A DNA stretch of 64,000 bases. Origin: Providencia manganoxydans (GTDB lineage Bacteria; Pseudomonadota; Gammaproteobacteria; Enterobacterales; Enterobacteriaceae). Within the stretch, counting starts at the first letter, position 1, and every line of letters begins with the position of its first letter. Position numbers and translations under genes: made by a program. The notes below the pieces were generated by a model. It was not told where the DNA came from. It searched no databases and worked only from the letters and a program-made list of their open reading frames with translations. Positions 18,866 to 28,893 of the stretch are shown one piece after another. The stretch spans positions 434,001 through 498,000 of the forward strand of contig NZ_CP067099.1 of the NCBI RefSeq assembly GCF_016618195.1. Direction: 5' to 3'.

Positions 18866-21130
18866 ATGAGGGCGCTAATTGTTTACACGGAACTGACTGA
18901 CGAAGACTCAGTGATAAGCCATGCTGTGGCTAGGCTTGCAAGTGAACTCAATGATGAACATGTTGAAACGGTTATTATCCGTGATTTCGAAGATGGTCTT
19001 GCCTATATTCGCTCAAATACCAGTATCGATTGCCTACTGTATGGCCGTGATATGTCGGATCGCGATGAACAAACCCAAGCACATCGTTTAATCACTCAAT
19101 TACATCGCAGACAAGAAGATGTTCCCGTATTTCTTCTCAGTGACCGTGAAGAAGCTTTAGTGGCTTTCGATCGTAAAATGATGGAGCAAGTCGATGAGTT
19201 TGCATGGATACTCGAAGACTCAGCTGATTTTATTGCAGGGCGGGTATTGGCTGCTATTCAGCGTTATCGTTCCCAATTATTGCCACCATTAATGAAAAGC
19301 CTTATCAAATATAGTGATGTCCATGAGTATTCATGGGCAGCACCTGGCCACCAAGGTGGAGTCGGTTTTACTAAAACCCCCGCTGGACGTATTTACCATG
19401 ATTTCTTTGGCGAGAACCTATTTCGTACTGATATTGGGATTGAGCGCGTAGCAGTCGGTTCTTTATTAGATCACACTGGCGCTTTTGGTGAATGCGAAAA
19501 AAATGCCGCGCGTATTTTTGGCGCAGACCAATCTTATTCAGTTGTTGTGGGAACATCAGGCTCCAACCGTACCATCATGCAAGCCTGTATGACCGATGAT
19601 GATGTGGTGGTGATTGACCGTAATTGCCATAAATCGATTGAACAAGGGCTAATATTAACAGGGGCAAAACCGATTTATATGGTTCCGAGCCGGAACCGTT
19701 ATGGGATTATTGGGCCTATTTACCCTAAAGAGATGTCTTCAGAATCGATTAATCACAAAATTGCTAGCAACCCTCTCACAACGGATAAAATAGGCCAGCG
19801 TCCCGCCTACAGCGTGATCACTAACTGTACTTATGATGGTGTTTGTTACAACGCTCGTAAGGTACAAGATCTCCTTGATGATTCTTTAGATCGCATTCAC
19901 TTTGATGAAGCATGGTATGGCTATGCACGCTTTAACCCACTTTATCGTGATCACTTCGCCATGAGAGATGAAGAAAGATCAGAGGATGAGCCGACAATTT
20001 TTGCGACTCATTCAACCCATAAATTATTAAATGCACTATCTCAAGCCTCGTATATTCATGTAAGAAATGGCCGTAATGCCATTGATTTTAATCGCTTTAA
20101 CCAAGCTTATTTAATGCACTCAACCACCTCACCGCTGTATGCCATTTGTGCTTCGAATGATATTGCAGCGGATATGATGGATGGTAATAGTGGGCGCTCA
20201 TTAACGGATGAAGTGATCCGCGAAGCGATTGACTTTAGGCAATCATTAGCCTTTTTGTATAAAGAGTTTCTTAATGATGATGAATGGTTCTTTAAGCCTT
20301 GGAACCAAGAAATGGTTAAGGATCCAGTGACAGGAAAGCGCCATGCATTCGAAGATGCCCCTGTAGAATTATTGATGAAGGAACAAAGCTGCTGGGTAAT
20401 GCATCCTGAAGATAAATGGCACGGTTTCCATGATATTCCTGATAATTGGGCGATGCTTGATCCTATCAAAGTGAGTATTCTTGCTCCGGGTATGGGAGAT
20501 GATGGCAATTTATTAGATTCAGGTGTGCCAGCGGCACTGGTGACGGCGTGGCTAAACCATTACGGTATCGTTCCTACGCGTACGACCGATTTCCAAATCA
20601 TGTTCTTGTTTTCAATGGGGATCACTAAAGGTAAGTGGGGGACGCTAGTGAATACGCTGCTTTCTTTCAAGCGCCATTATGACAGTAATACCCCATTAAA
20701 AAAGGTACTTCCAGAGGTAGTTGAATCCGCACCTGAAATTTATGGTGAAATGGGGCTACACGATTTAGGCGATAAAATGTTTGCCTATTTACAAAAAAAC
20801 AATCCCGGCGCATTGCTAAATCAGGCTTATTCACAATTACCACAAGTGATGATGAGCCCTCGAGATGCTTATCAAGAGATCGTTGCCAACCGCGTAGAAG
20901 CTGTTCCTATTCATCAATTAGCAGGCCGAGTTGCTGCAAACTCAATCATTCCTTATCCACCGGGTATTCCTATGCTACTGTCAGGTGAAAATTTCGGTGA
21001 TGAAAATAGCCCTCATATTCGCTACTTATATGGTTTGCAGGCATGGGATCAGGAATTCCCTGGGTTTGAACATGAGACGGAAGGCACAGAAGTGATTGAT
21101 GGACAGTATTATGTGATGTGTGTGAAGTAA
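18866..21130 (+). CDS. adiA: Biodegradative arginine decarboxylase
   Basis: 754 residues of the prokaryotic Orn/Lys/Arg decarboxylase family: an N-terminal receiver-like wing (1-~130), a PLP-binding core and a C-terminal domain. The PLP lysine is Lys386 in THSTHKLL, the same number as in E. coli AdiA. The whole sequence is clearly AdiA rather than the lysine or ornithine enzymes. It makes agmatine and CO2 from arginine, consuming a proton, in acid resistance. A start 8 codons earlier is open, but Met 18866 has AGAGG at good spacing. The antiporter adiC and the activator adiY are not in this window. Confidence 0.95.
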   Translation: MRALIVYTELTDEDSVISHAVARLASELNDEHVETVIIRDFEDGLAYIRSNTSIDCLLYGRDMSDRDEQTQAHRLITQLHRRQEDVPVFLLSDREEALVAFDRKMMEQVDEFAWILEDSADFIAGRVLAAIQRYRSQLLPPLMKSLIKYSDVHEYSWAAPGHQGGVGFTKTPAGRIYHDFFGENLFRTDIGIERVAVGSLLDHTGAFGECEKNAARIFGADQSYSVVVGTSGSNRTIMQACMTDDDVVVIDRNCHKSIEQGLILTGAKPIYMVPSRNRYGIIGPIYPKEMSSESINHKIASNPLTTDKIGQRPAYSVITNCTYDGVCYNARKVQDLLDDSLDRIHFDEAWYGYARFNPLYRDHFAMRDEERSEDEPTIFATHSTHKLLNALSQASYIHVRNGRNAIDFNRFNQAYLMHSTTSPLYAICASNDIAADMMDGNSGRSLTDEVIREAIDFRQSLAFLYKEFLNDDEWFFKPWNQEMVKDPVTGKRHAFEDAPVELLMKEQSCWVMHPEDKWHGFHDIPDNWAMLDPIKVSILAPGMGDDGNLLDSGVPAALVTAWLNHYGIVPTRTTDFQIMFLFSMGITKGKWGTLVNTLLSFKRHYDSNTPLKKVLPEVVESAPEIYGEMGLHDLGDKMFAYLQKNNPGALLNQAYSQLPQVMMSPRDAYQEIVANRVEAVPIHQLAGRVAANSIIPYPPGIPMLLSGENFGDENSPHIRYLYGLQAWDQEFPGFEHETEGTEVIDGQYYVMCVK

Positions 21131-21135
21131 TTAAT

Positions 21136-21173
21136 TAGTAGGGTAGTTTGTATGTTTGCAAACTACCCTACTA
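21136..21173. terminator. Bidirectional terminator adiA / yheS
   Basis: Perfect 15-base arms (TAGTAGGGTAGTTTG and its complement) around an 8-base loop, placed between convergent genes. Confidence 0.85.
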
Positions 21174-21190
21174 TTAAGTTTAAGATACTC

Positions 21191-23125
21191 TTAGTTAGAT
21201 TCAAACTCACTGGTCATGGTTTCAAGCTGCTCTTGCAGCTCCATCCATGCCATTTCAACCTCTTCCAATGCATTTTTTTGCTCTGTTTGTTTTTTTAAAC
21301 ATTCAGCGAGCTCTGCTTTGCGCTCTTGCTCGTAAATGGCTGCATCAGAAAGAGTGGCTTCTAGTTCAGCGAGTACACTAGAGTGTTTTTCCATTTTCTT
21401 TTCTAATTCAGTCAGCTGTTTACGGATAGGTTGCGTTTGTTGGCGAAATTCGGCTTCGCGGCGTTTTTGATCTTTCCTATCTTGTGCCGTGACGGTTGCT
21501 GTATTTGCTGGGCGATCTTTTTCTTGTAGATCACGGGCCTGCTGCAACTCCATTTTATTTTGTTCCGCTAACCATTGTTGGTAATCTTCCAGATCACCAT
21601 CAAACGGTTCAACTAAACCATCATGAACCAAATAAAGGTCATCTGTGGTAGAACGTAGTAAATGCCTATCATGGGAAACGACAACCAATGCACCTTCAAA
21701 ATCAATCAAAGCTTCGGTCAGAGCTTGGCGCATATCTAAATCAAGGTGGTTAGTCGGTTCATCGAGTAGTAATAAATTAGGGCGTTGCCAAACAATTAGC
21801 GCCAAAACTAAGCGTGCTTTCTCTCCACCCGAAAAACGGCCGCTTGGGTCAGTGACTTGGTCACCTTTAAAGCCAAATCCACCTAAATAATCGCGTAATT
21901 GCTGTTCAGTTTCTTGTGGTGCTAGCCTTGCAAGGTGTTGTAATGGTGATTCATCAGCATGCAAATATTCCAACTGATGCTGAGCAAAATAGCCTAATTT
22001 GATCCCTTTTGCTAAAGAAACGCTACCTTGTAAGGGTTGTAAATCATCAGCGAGTAATTTGATTAGCGTTGATTTACCTGCACCATTGCGACCTAATAGG
22101 CCAATACGTGACCCCAGTACTAAATTCAATTTAATTGATTTTAGAATAATTGTATCACCATAACCTGCACTGACTTTTTCCATTTTCAGTAATGGATTTG
22201 GTAAGCTTTCAGGCTGGCGGAATGAAAAATGGAAAGGGTTATCCACATGAGCGGGAGCGACCATTTCCATGCGTTCAAGCATTTTTATACGGCTTTGAGC
22301 TTGCTTGGCTTTAGTCGCTTGTGCTCTAAAGCGATCGATATAACTTTGCAAGTGAGCCGCTTTAGCTTGTTGGCTCTCATAGAGAGATTGTTGCTGAGCT
22401 AGCTTGGTTGCGCGCTGACGCTCAAAAGAGGAATAGTTACCGGTGTACTCGAATAAGGTTTCTTGCTCAATATGTAGGACTTTATCGATAATTGGATCGA
22501 GGAAGTCACGGTCATGAGAGATTAATATGAGTGTGCCAGAATAGCTTTTTAGCCATTTTTCCAGCCAAATGACGGCATCTAAATCAAGGTGGTTGGTTGG
22601 CTCATCCAATAATAATAAATCGGAACGGCAAAGTAGTGCTTGTGCAAGGTTAAGGCGCATGCGCCATCCACCTGAAAATGACTTTACAGGTTCTTGCAAT
22701 TGGTTTTGGCTAAAGCCAAGGCCATGTAACAGGCTGGATGCCCGTGAGCGAATGCTCCATGCATTGATGGCATCAAGTTGGCCGTGTAGTGCAGCGATTG
22801 AATGACCATCGTTTTTTTCATTAGCAAGTTGTAGTTGTTGTTCAAGAGCGCGGAATTCACGATCGCCATCTATCACATATTCTAATGCAGGAATGTCTAA
22901 TGCCGGAGTTTCTTGATTCACCCAAGCGAGTGCCCACGTACTTGGAAAATTGGCAGAGCCTGCTTCGGCTTGTAATTCACCTTTAAGCAAAGAAAGCAGT
23001 GTTGATTTGCCGCAACCGTTTTTACCTACTAGCCCAACTTTTTGGCCTGGGTTAATGGTTGCGGTGGCATTATCGAGTAAAACACGCACGCCACGGCGAA
23101 TTTGTAAGGAAGAGAAAACAATCAT
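21191..23125 (-). CDS. yheS: ABC-F family ATPase YheS
   Basis: 644 residues with two ABC ATPase domains and no membrane segments, as expected of ABC-F translation factors that act on the ribosome. Walker A motifs are GKNGCGKS and GRNGAGKS; both halves have LLLLDEPTNHLDLD. A charged coiled coil forms the last ~100 residues. Close to E. coli YheS along its length. The open frame reaches 23233, but Met 23125 (MIVFSSLQIRRG) is the conserved start. Divergent from kefG as in E. coli. Confidence 0.95.
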   Translation of the reverse strand: MIVFSSLQIRRGVRVLLDNATATINPGQKVGLVGKNGCGKSTLLSLLKGELQAEAGSANFPSTWALAWVNQETPALDIPALEYVIDGDREFRALEQQLQLANEKNDGHSIAALHGQLDAINAWSIRSRASSLLHGLGFSQNQLQEPVKSFSGGWRMRLNLAQALLCRSDLLLLDEPTNHLDLDAVIWLEKWLKSYSGTLILISHDRDFLDPIIDKVLHIEQETLFEYTGNYSSFERQRATKLAQQQSLYESQQAKAAHLQSYIDRFRAQATKAKQAQSRIKMLERMEMVAPAHVDNPFHFSFRQPESLPNPLLKMEKVSAGYGDTIILKSIKLNLVLGSRIGLLGRNGAGKSTLIKLLADDLQPLQGSVSLAKGIKLGYFAQHQLEYLHADESPLQHLARLAPQETEQQLRDYLGGFGFKGDQVTDPSGRFSGGEKARLVLALIVWQRPNLLLLDEPTNHLDLDMRQALTEALIDFEGALVVVSHDRHLLRSTTDDLYLVHDGLVEPFDGDLEDYQQWLAEQNKMELQQARDLQEKDRPANTATVTAQDRKDQKRREAEFRQQTQPIRKQLTELEKKMEKHSSVLAELEATLSDAAIYEQERKAELAECLKKQTEQKNALEEVEMAWMELQEQLETMTSEFESN

Positions 23126-23223
23126 AGCAGCCGTCAGTTGAAAATATGTTAAATTATATAATAAATACCCTAGAATTTTCAGCTGGTATACGACCATACG
23201 AAAATGTGTAGGTGTGCACTCGT

Positions 23224-23353
23224 TATACTTCAAGTTGCAGGGCTTTTCATTGAGGTATAAGTGGCTATGCTACGCTCACCTTACATAGTTTATCTATGTT
23301 TCCCGCCTACCTTCGTTTGTCGTCTACCTGCAACTCGAATTATTTAGAGTATA
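23224..23353 (+). repeat. Dispersed imperfect palindrome, copy B
   Basis: About 130 bases bounded by TATACTTCAAGTTGCAG and CTGCAACTCGAATTATTTAG plus AGTATA; these ends pair. The centre carries ACATAGTTTATCTATGT. It fills nearly half of the yheS-kefG divergent spacer, so it separates the two promoters. Confidence 0.85.
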
Positions 23354-23424
23354 AAATAAAAGTAATATGCAGGCAGCATGGTAACGGAAAATTATCCGTC
23401 TGACACGCCTTTGAGGAGGGAAAG

Positions 23425-23979
23425 ATGTCAAATAAGCCGAAAGTATTAGTGCTCTATGCACATCCAGACCCTGAAGAATCCGTCGCGAATAAAGCATTGC
23501 TTGATGCCATTAAGGATTTAGAGCATGTGACGGTTCATGATCTTTATGCGATTTATCCAGACTATTTTATAGATGTGAATGCCGAACAAAAATTAGTATG
23601 TCAATTTGACATTATTGTGTTCCAACATCCTCTTTATACTTATAGCTGCCCGGCCCTATTAAAAGAGTGGTTCGATAGAGTATTAACGCGTCGTTTTGCA
23701 ACAGATATGGGGTATCAAAAACTAAAAGGCAAATATTGGCGTTCGATTATAACGACGGGAGAGCCTCAAGAGGCGTATCAACATGGTGGGTATAACCGCT
23801 ATCCGCTAAGTGAGATTTTACGTCCATTTGAGTTAACGGCAGCCATGTGTGATATGCAATGGTTAGAACCTAATATTATTTATGCTGCACGTAGGCAGCG
23901 TAAAGAGCATCTACAGGAAATTATTGCGGGATACCGTGAATGGTTACAGCAGCCTCTGCAAATAGGGGGCTTATCCTGA
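23425..23979 (+). CDS. kefG: KefB ancillary flavoprotein
   Basis: 184 residues of the flavodoxin-like NAD(P)H quinone oxidoreductase fold. The N-terminal [17 protein letters not shown] is the FMN-phosphate region and [17 protein letters not shown] is typical of KefF/KefG. KefG is required for full KefB activity in E. coli. AGGAGGG precedes the start. Its stop TGA shares bases with the kefB start (TGATG), so the two are coupled. Confidence 0.94.
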   Translation: MSNKPKVLVLYAHPDPEESVANKALLDAIKDLEHVTVHDLYAIYPDYFIDVNAEQKLVCQFDIIVFQHPLYTYSCPALLKEWFDRVLTRRFATDMGYQKLKGKYWRSIITTGEPQEAYQHGGYNRYPLSEILRPFELTAAMCDMQWLEPNIIYAARRQRKEHLQEIIAGYREWLQQPLQIGGLS

Positions 23980-25784
23980 TGGATCAACTTAATTTATTTG
24001 AATCAGTAATTATCTTCCTCTGTGCTGGTGTGGTGATGGTGCCTATAGCACAGAAGATCCGCTTGGGCGCCGTTCTCGGTTATTTATTGGCAGGGATCGT
24101 GATCGGCCCATTCGCATTGGGTTTTATTCGCAATGTAGACGATATTCTCCATTTTTCTGAAATGGGGGTAGTTTTCCTGATGTTTTTGATTGGATTGGAA
24201 CTCAAACCCTCTAAATTGTGGGAACTACGTCGCTCTATTTTTGGTGTGGGTACCGCTCAAGTTGTGGTGACCGCTTCTATCATGGCAGGCCTGCTATTAT
24301 TGGCAAAATTTTCTTGGCAAGCAGCTGTCGTCGGTGGTCTTGGTATGGCGATGTCATCAACGGCGATGGCCTTACAATTGATGAATGAAAAAGGGATGTC
24401 GAATAAAGAGAGCGGTCAACTTGGCTTCTCTGTATTGCTGTTTCAAGATATGGCAGTGATCCCTATTATGGCACTGATCCCATTGCTAGCGGGTGATACT
24501 GCAAGCAGTGATTGGTACCGTATTGGTTTAAAAGTGATTGCCTTTGTTGGTTTATGGGTCGTTGGACGCTATTTGCTACGTCCGATGTTCCGTTTAGCAG
24601 CCAAATCAGGAGTTCATGAGATTTTCACCGCTGCGGCATTATTGGTCGTACTAGGTTCAGCTCTGATTATGGAGAGCCTTGGTTTTTCAATGGCACTCGG
24701 TACTTTTATGGCGGGGGTCATGTTAGCTGAAACCGAATTTCGCCATGAATTAGAAATCAATATTGAGCCATTTAAAGGGCTACTACTAGGGTTATTTTTT
24801 ATCTCAGTAGGGATGTCGTTGAATTTACAAATTCTATGGAGCTATTTACCGCAAGTTTTACTAGGAGTATTGCTGCTAGTTGCGGTTAAAGCGTTGGTCC
24901 TTTATATCCTCAGTTGGATAGCTAAACTGCGTAATGGCGCAAGAGCCCAATTTGCAGGGGTATTAAGCCAAGGTGGTGAATTTGCATTTGTGATTTTTGC
25001 CACTGCATCAGGAGCAAGCGTGATTGATGAAAGGCAAATGGATCTGCTCTTAGTGGTTGTCACCCTCTCTATGATGACAACGCCATTAGTAATGCAATTA
25101 ATCGATGGGTATCTCAACTACCGTTATAACCGCCATCCTGTTTCAAATGAAAAGCCCTTTGTTGAAGATAACGATCCTCATGTGATTTTAGTTGGTTTTG
25201 GCCGAATGGGGCAGGTCGTGGGGCGTTTATTGATGGCGAATAAAGTAAAAATTACCGTACTTGAGCAGGATGTCACAGCAATCAGCACCATGCGCCGCTA
25301 TGGTTATAAGGTTTACTATGGTGATGCACGTGAATTGCAGTTATTACGTTCGGCAGGCGCTGAAAAGGCAAAAGCCATTGTGATCACCAGTGATGTACCT
25401 GAAGAAGTAATGGAAATTGTACACTTATGCCAAGAAAATTTTCCTAATTTACATATTATCGCTCGAGCAAAAGGGCGGGTAGAAGCCCATGAATTATTAC
25501 AAAATGGTGTTCAAGATTTTAGCCGTGAAACGTTCTCTAGTGCATTAGAATTAGGCAGCAAGGCATTAATTAGTACAGGTATGCATCCCCATAAAGCTTA
25601 TCGAGCTAAACAGCATTTCCGTCGATTAGATATGCGAACTTTAAGAGAGATTATTCCTGAAAATGAAGGGGATAGTGGCCAAGTTTCTCGAGTTAAAGAG
25701 GCGCGACGAGAGCTGAATGAACTATTTGAAAAAGAGATGTTAAGGGAGCATCGCCAGCCCCATAACTGGAACCATGATGAATAA
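23979..25784 (+). CDS. kefB: Glutathione-regulated K+/H+ efflux antiporter KefB
   Basis: 601 residues. The N-terminal ~380 form the CPA2-type antiporter membrane domain, about 12 helices, including [10 protein letters not shown] and the [10 protein letters not shown] segment. The C-terminal RCK/TrkA-N domain has the Rossmann motif VGFGRMGQ and binds glutathione adducts. It releases K+ and acidifies the cytoplasm during electrophile stress. The frame opens 13 codons earlier inside kefG; Met 23979 is chosen for its overlap with the kefG stop and alignment with E. coli KefB. Confidence 0.95.
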   Translation: MDQLNLFESVIIFLCAGVVMVPIAQKIRLGAVLGYLLAGIVIGPFALGFIRNVDDILHFSEMGVVFLMFLIGLELKPSKLWELRRSIFGVGTAQVVVTASIMAGLLLLAKFSWQAAVVGGLGMAMSSTAMALQLMNEKGMSNKESGQLGFSVLLFQDMAVIPIMALIPLLAGDTASSDWYRIGLKVIAFVGLWVVGRYLLRPMFRLAAKSGVHEIFTAAALLVVLGSALIMESLGFSMALGTFMAGVMLAETEFRHELEINIEPFKGLLLGLFFISVGMSLNLQILWSYLPQVLLGVLLLVAVKALVLYILSWIAKLRNGARAQFAGVLSQGGEFAFVIFATASGASVIDERQMDLLLVVVTLSMMTTPLVMQLIDGYLNYRYNRHPVSNEKPFVEDNDPHVILVGFGRMGQVVGRLLMANKVKITVLEQDVTAISTMRRYGYKVYYGDARELQLLRSAGAEKAKAIVITSDVPEEVMEIVHLCQENFPNLHIIARAKGRVEAHELLQNGVQDFSRETFSSALELGSKALISTGMHPHKAYRAKQHFRRLDMRTLREIIPENEGDSGQVSRVKEARRELNELFEKEMLREHRQPHNWNHDE

Positions 25785-25795
25785 AGGGCAGTATT

Positions 25796-25999
25796 ATGTC
25801 GTCAACACGTAAACGGTTTATCGCAGGGGCAGTTTGCCCTAAATGCCAATCACAAGACACACTGATGATGTGGCGTGAAGATAAAATTGATGTGGTTGAA
25901 TGTGTCAATTGCGGCGATCAGCAACGCCAAGTTGATGACACTGCAACACCTCATGTGAGAAAACAGGAACAAGTCATTGGTATTTTTACACCTGAATAA
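25796..25999 (+). CDS. yheV: YheV-family putative zinc ribbon protein
   Basis: 67 residues with two CxxC pairs, CPKC and CVNC, 25 residues apart, that should bind one zinc. Function unknown. It lies 11 bases after kefB as in E. coli and probably shares its transcript. Confidence 0.92.
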   Translation: MSSTRKRFIAGAVCPKCQSQDTLMMWREDKIDVVECVNCGDQQRQVDDTATPHVRKQEQVIGIFTPE

Positions 26000-26086
26000 G
26001 GGGAATTTTGTCAATTTTCAATACAGCAGTCTTGTTTTCCGGTACAATCGACAAAATTTTTCCCCCTATGGGTAGTAGGAGATGTC

Positions 26087-26683
26087 ATGAAAGTAGCAAA
26101 AGATTTGGTAGTCAGCTTGGCTTATCAAGTAAGAACAGAAGATGGTGTTTTAGTTGATGAGTCTCCGGCGAATGCGCCACTTGACTATCTACATGGCCGT
26201 GGTTCTTTAATTTCTGGTTTAGAGAAAGCATTAGAAGGTCGTGCTGTTGGTGATCATTTTGATGTTGAAGTTGCCTCTGACGACGCTTATGGCCAATACG
26301 ATGACAACTTAGTTCAACGCGTTCCTAAAGATGTCTTTATGGGTGTTGAAGAGTTGCAAGTGGGTATGCGTTTCTTAGCTGACACAGACATGGGACCAGT
26401 ACCTGTTGAAATTACAGGTATTGAAGGTGATGAAGTTATCGTCGATGGTAACCACATGCTGGCGGGTCAAAACCTGAAGTTTAATGTTGAAGTCATGGCA
26501 ATCCGTGAAGCAACAGAAGAAGAGTTGGCTCATGGCCACGTACACGGTGCTGATGGCCACGATCACGACCACGAAGGTGGTTGCTGCGGTGGTAGTCATG
26601 GTCATAGCCATGGCGAAGAAAGTGGTTGCTGTGGTGGCGGTGAAGGTCACGGTCACAAACATGGCGGCTGTGGTTGCCACTAA
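26087..26683 (+). CDS. slyD: FKBP-type peptidyl-prolyl isomerase and nickel metallochaperone SlyD
   Basis: 198 residues. An N-terminal FKBP domain with the inserted chaperone flap (to ~145) is followed by a His/Cys/Gly-rich tail rich in GHDH and GCCGG runs. SlyD is a cytoplasmic folding helper and delivers nickel for hydrogenase maturation through this tail. Matches E. coli SlyD in length (196) and layout. Upstream of the ATG is GTAGGAG. Open frames on the other strand here are a by-product of the His-rich codons. Confidence 0.96.
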   Translation: MKVAKDLVVSLAYQVRTEDGVLVDESPANAPLDYLHGRGSLISGLEKALEGRAVGDHFDVEVASDDAYGQYDDNLVQRVPKDVFMGVEELQVGMRFLADTDMGPVPVEITGIEGDEVIVDGNHMLAGQNLKFNVEVMAIREATEEELAHGHVHGADGHDHDHEGGCCGGSHGHSHGEESGCCGGGEGHGHKHGGCGCH

Positions 26684-26737
26684 TTATAGTCATCGATCAT
26701 AGGTGATAAAAGATTAATTCCTTAACACCTGATCTAT

Positions 26738-26785
26738 AAAAGGCCTCCAAGAGTTGGGTAACCAATTAATGGAGGCCTTTTTGTT
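26738..26785 (+). terminator. Intrinsic terminator of slyD
   Basis: Arms AAAGGCCTCCA and TGGAGGCCTTT, with a 20-base loop, followed by TTTG. Confidence 0.8.
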
Positions 26786-26911
26786 TATGGTGTTTTTAAT
26801 CTTGTTATAGGCCTAAATTTTTTTGTTATTCATTGTTTTTCTTCGATTAAATTATTATTTCGCTATCGATGTTCTACTGTTTATTTTATTAACATTAATA
26901 GGGAATAAATC

Positions 26912-28234
26912 ATGGGGTGCCCGTCTGTTTATCCTACAAAAACAACTGTTTATAAAAAAGATCAAACATGGAATGGCTATACATTATTTAATACGGCAAA
27001 TAATAAAGGTGCCGTATTGATTGATATGAATGGTAATGAGATCCATGCTTGGCCAAAAGCGTTAGGTGCTCTTAGTAAAATGTTACCTAACGGAGATTTA
27101 CTTTGTTGCAGTGAAATCGAACACAATTTTCAATGTCATGAAGACAAAAAAATTGTGCAATTAGACTGGTATGGCAATGTTATTTGGTCATTTGATCGTT
27201 TTGAATGTTTGGTTGATGAATTCGGAATAGCAACTTGGTCTGCAAGAACACATCATGATTACCAACGTGAAGGTAACCCTGTTGGTTATTACTCCCCTGA
27301 ATTATTAGCAAAAACTGATTCTGGCAATAGTTTATTACTTTGTAATAATAAACCACTATTAGATGATGTCATTGTGGAGATCGATTGGCAGGGAAATATT
27401 ATTTGGGAATGGGCATTTAACGACCATTTTTTCGAATTAGGTTTTGATCAGATAGCGAAAAAGGTGATTTATCATAATCCTAATTTGATAAGTCATGGTG
27501 AAATAGGCGATTACTTACATATTAACAGCCTGTCACGTCTTGGTCCCAATAAACACTTCGATAACGGTCATCCAAATTTCCATCCAGATAATATTATTTG
27601 GAGTTCCCGCGAGGCCAATATTGTTGGTATCACCAGCCGTCAAACAGGCAAAGTTGTTTGGCAAATAGGCCCTGATTATACAGAAGCAAGGTTCAAACAT
27701 TTAGATTGGATGATTGGCCAACATCACGCACATCTCATCCCAAAAGGATTGCCTGGTGCTGGAAATATTTTGCTATTTGATAACGGTTGGAAAGCGGGTT
27801 ATGGGCAATCGACACCAAACTCATCTGATGGTTTAAAAAATGCGTGTCGAGACTATTCTCGCGTGCTGGAAATTGATCCAATTAGTTTTGAAATTATTTG
27901 GCAATATTCGGCAAATGAACAGGGAACGAAGCAGGGCGCGAAAGTAACAATAAATAAATACCAATTTTATAGCCCTCATGTGAGTAGTGCCCAAAGACTG
28001 TTAAATGGAAATACGTTAATTACCGAAGGAAGTAATGGGCGGCTTATTGAAGTCACCAAAGAAAATAGAATTGTTTGGGAATATATTTCTCCATACCAAT
28101 CTTCTGGTCTGGAAGCGCATAATAAGATCTATCGAGCATACCGTGTTCCCTATGATTGGCTTCCTCAACTCAGCAAGGGAAGTGAGATAGCATTACCTGA
28201 CATTGATAATAGGCGGTTTCATATCAAAGGATAA
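26912..28234 (+). CDS. Arylsulfotransferase (ASST)-like protein
   Basis: 440 residues without a signal peptide or membrane helix, so probably cytoplasmic. It shows repeated beta-propeller blades of the type VLIDMNGNEIHAW, IVQLDWYGNVIWSF and VEIDWQGNIIWEW, and near the end RLLNGNTLITEGSNGRLIEV, which is typical of the ASST/PQQ-like propeller families. Periplasmic ASST enzymes move sulfate between phenols, but the lack of an export signal argues for another role. AGGGA is upstream. Inserted between slyD and slyX, which adjoin in E. coli; likely acquired. Confidence 0.75.
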   Translation: MGCPSVYPTKTTVYKKDQTWNGYTLFNTANNKGAVLIDMNGNEIHAWPKALGALSKMLPNGDLLCCSEIEHNFQCHEDKKIVQLDWYGNVIWSFDRFECLVDEFGIATWSARTHHDYQREGNPVGYYSPELLAKTDSGNSLLLCNNKPLLDDVIVEIDWQGNIIWEWAFNDHFFELGFDQIAKKVIYHNPNLISHGEIGDYLHINSLSRLGPNKHFDNGHPNFHPDNIIWSSREANIVGITSRQTGKVVWQIGPDYTEARFKHLDWMIGQHHAHLIPKGLPGAGNILLFDNGWKAGYGQSTPNSSDGLKNACRDYSRVLEIDPISFEIIWQYSANEQGTKQGAKVTINKYQFYSPHVSSAQRLLNGNTLITEGSNGRLIEVTKENRIVWEYISPYQSSGLEAHNKIYRAYRVPYDWLPQLSKGSEIALPDIDNRRFHIKG

Positions 28235-28331
28235 ATAGATTATTTCGCTATTAGAGAGGTCAACTCACTTTTTGAAACTTGAAATGAGCTAAATCAGCAA
28301 TCCATTTATAGATTTAGCTACTTGAATTTAT

Positions 28332-28553
28332 CTAATAGTGAGGCGGTGGTGTTTCTTCTTCAGGCCTTGCTAAGTGAGAAGATTGAGAGGATTTTAGTCG
28401 TTCTGCCACGATACGTATGTGTTCTTGTAATTTGGATAATTGCATTTGCTGATCCGTGATTACTTGGTTAAGTTGCTCTATCGTGAGTTCTTGGAAAGCA
28501 ACTTTACTCTCTAAAAGCTCAAGGCGCTGTTCAAAAGCCTGCGATGAATCCAT
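28332..28553 (-). CDS. slyX: SlyX family protein
   Basis: 73 residues predicted to form a coiled coil ([20 protein letters not shown]), ending TPPPHY as other SlyX proteins do. Function unknown. Divergent from fkpA as in E. coli. Confidence 0.93.
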   Translation of the reverse strand: MDSSQAFEQRLELLESKVAFQELTIEQLNQVITDQQMQLSKLQEHIRIVAERLKSSQSSHLARPEEETPPPHY

Positions 28554-28650
28554 TTTTAGTGCTCCTTATGGTTTTTCATCATAAATTAATCATCGTAATA
28601 ACCGAACATTACAAATCAATAGATAAGTTTTAGTTAAACAGATAGGCGCT

Positions 28651-28678
28651 GAAACCTCTTTTTGGTAATGTTGTCTAA
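28651..28678 (+). promoter_or_regulatory. Candidate sigma-E promoter of fkpA
   Basis: GAAACCT (28651-28657), a 16-base spacer, then TCTAA (28674-28678). This matches the sigma-E pattern GGAACTT-N16-TCTAA/TCTGA at 5 of 7 positions in the -35. fkpA is a known sigma-E target in E. coli. It would give a leader of about 200 bases containing palindrome copy C. Confidence 0.45.
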
Positions 28679-28707
28679 CTAGCCATCTGTATTCTGTAAT
28701 TCTTTTC

Positions 28708-28826
28708 TATACTTTAATCATTCGAGGTGCGGCTAGGCGACCAGTGATTGAGTCGCTAGGTGCATAGAAAACATTGTGTTCAGGCGTAATAGCATGTAGT
28801 CAACAACGCTGCCACATTAAAGTATA
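28708..28826 (-). repeat. Dispersed imperfect palindrome, copy C
   Basis: About 119 bases between TATACTTTAATC and the inverse end ATTAAAGTATA. Its orientation is opposite to copies A and B. The minus strand reads GTTGTTGACTACATGC near the left end, a central TTTTCTATG, and CCTAGCCGCACCTCGAATGA near the right. It lies between the candidate sigma-E promoter and fkpA. Confidence 0.8.
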
Positions 28827-28893
28827 ACCAGTATATACTGAATGACAGACAATAAGTAACAACATATACCTATAATAGATATCGGAGATTAGG

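Noticed and set aside
26375..26702. Open frames on both strands over the end of slyD, rich in Thr, Met or His
   Set aside because: They are shadows of the His/Gly/Cys-rich SlyD tail, whose codon pattern lacks stops in other frames.
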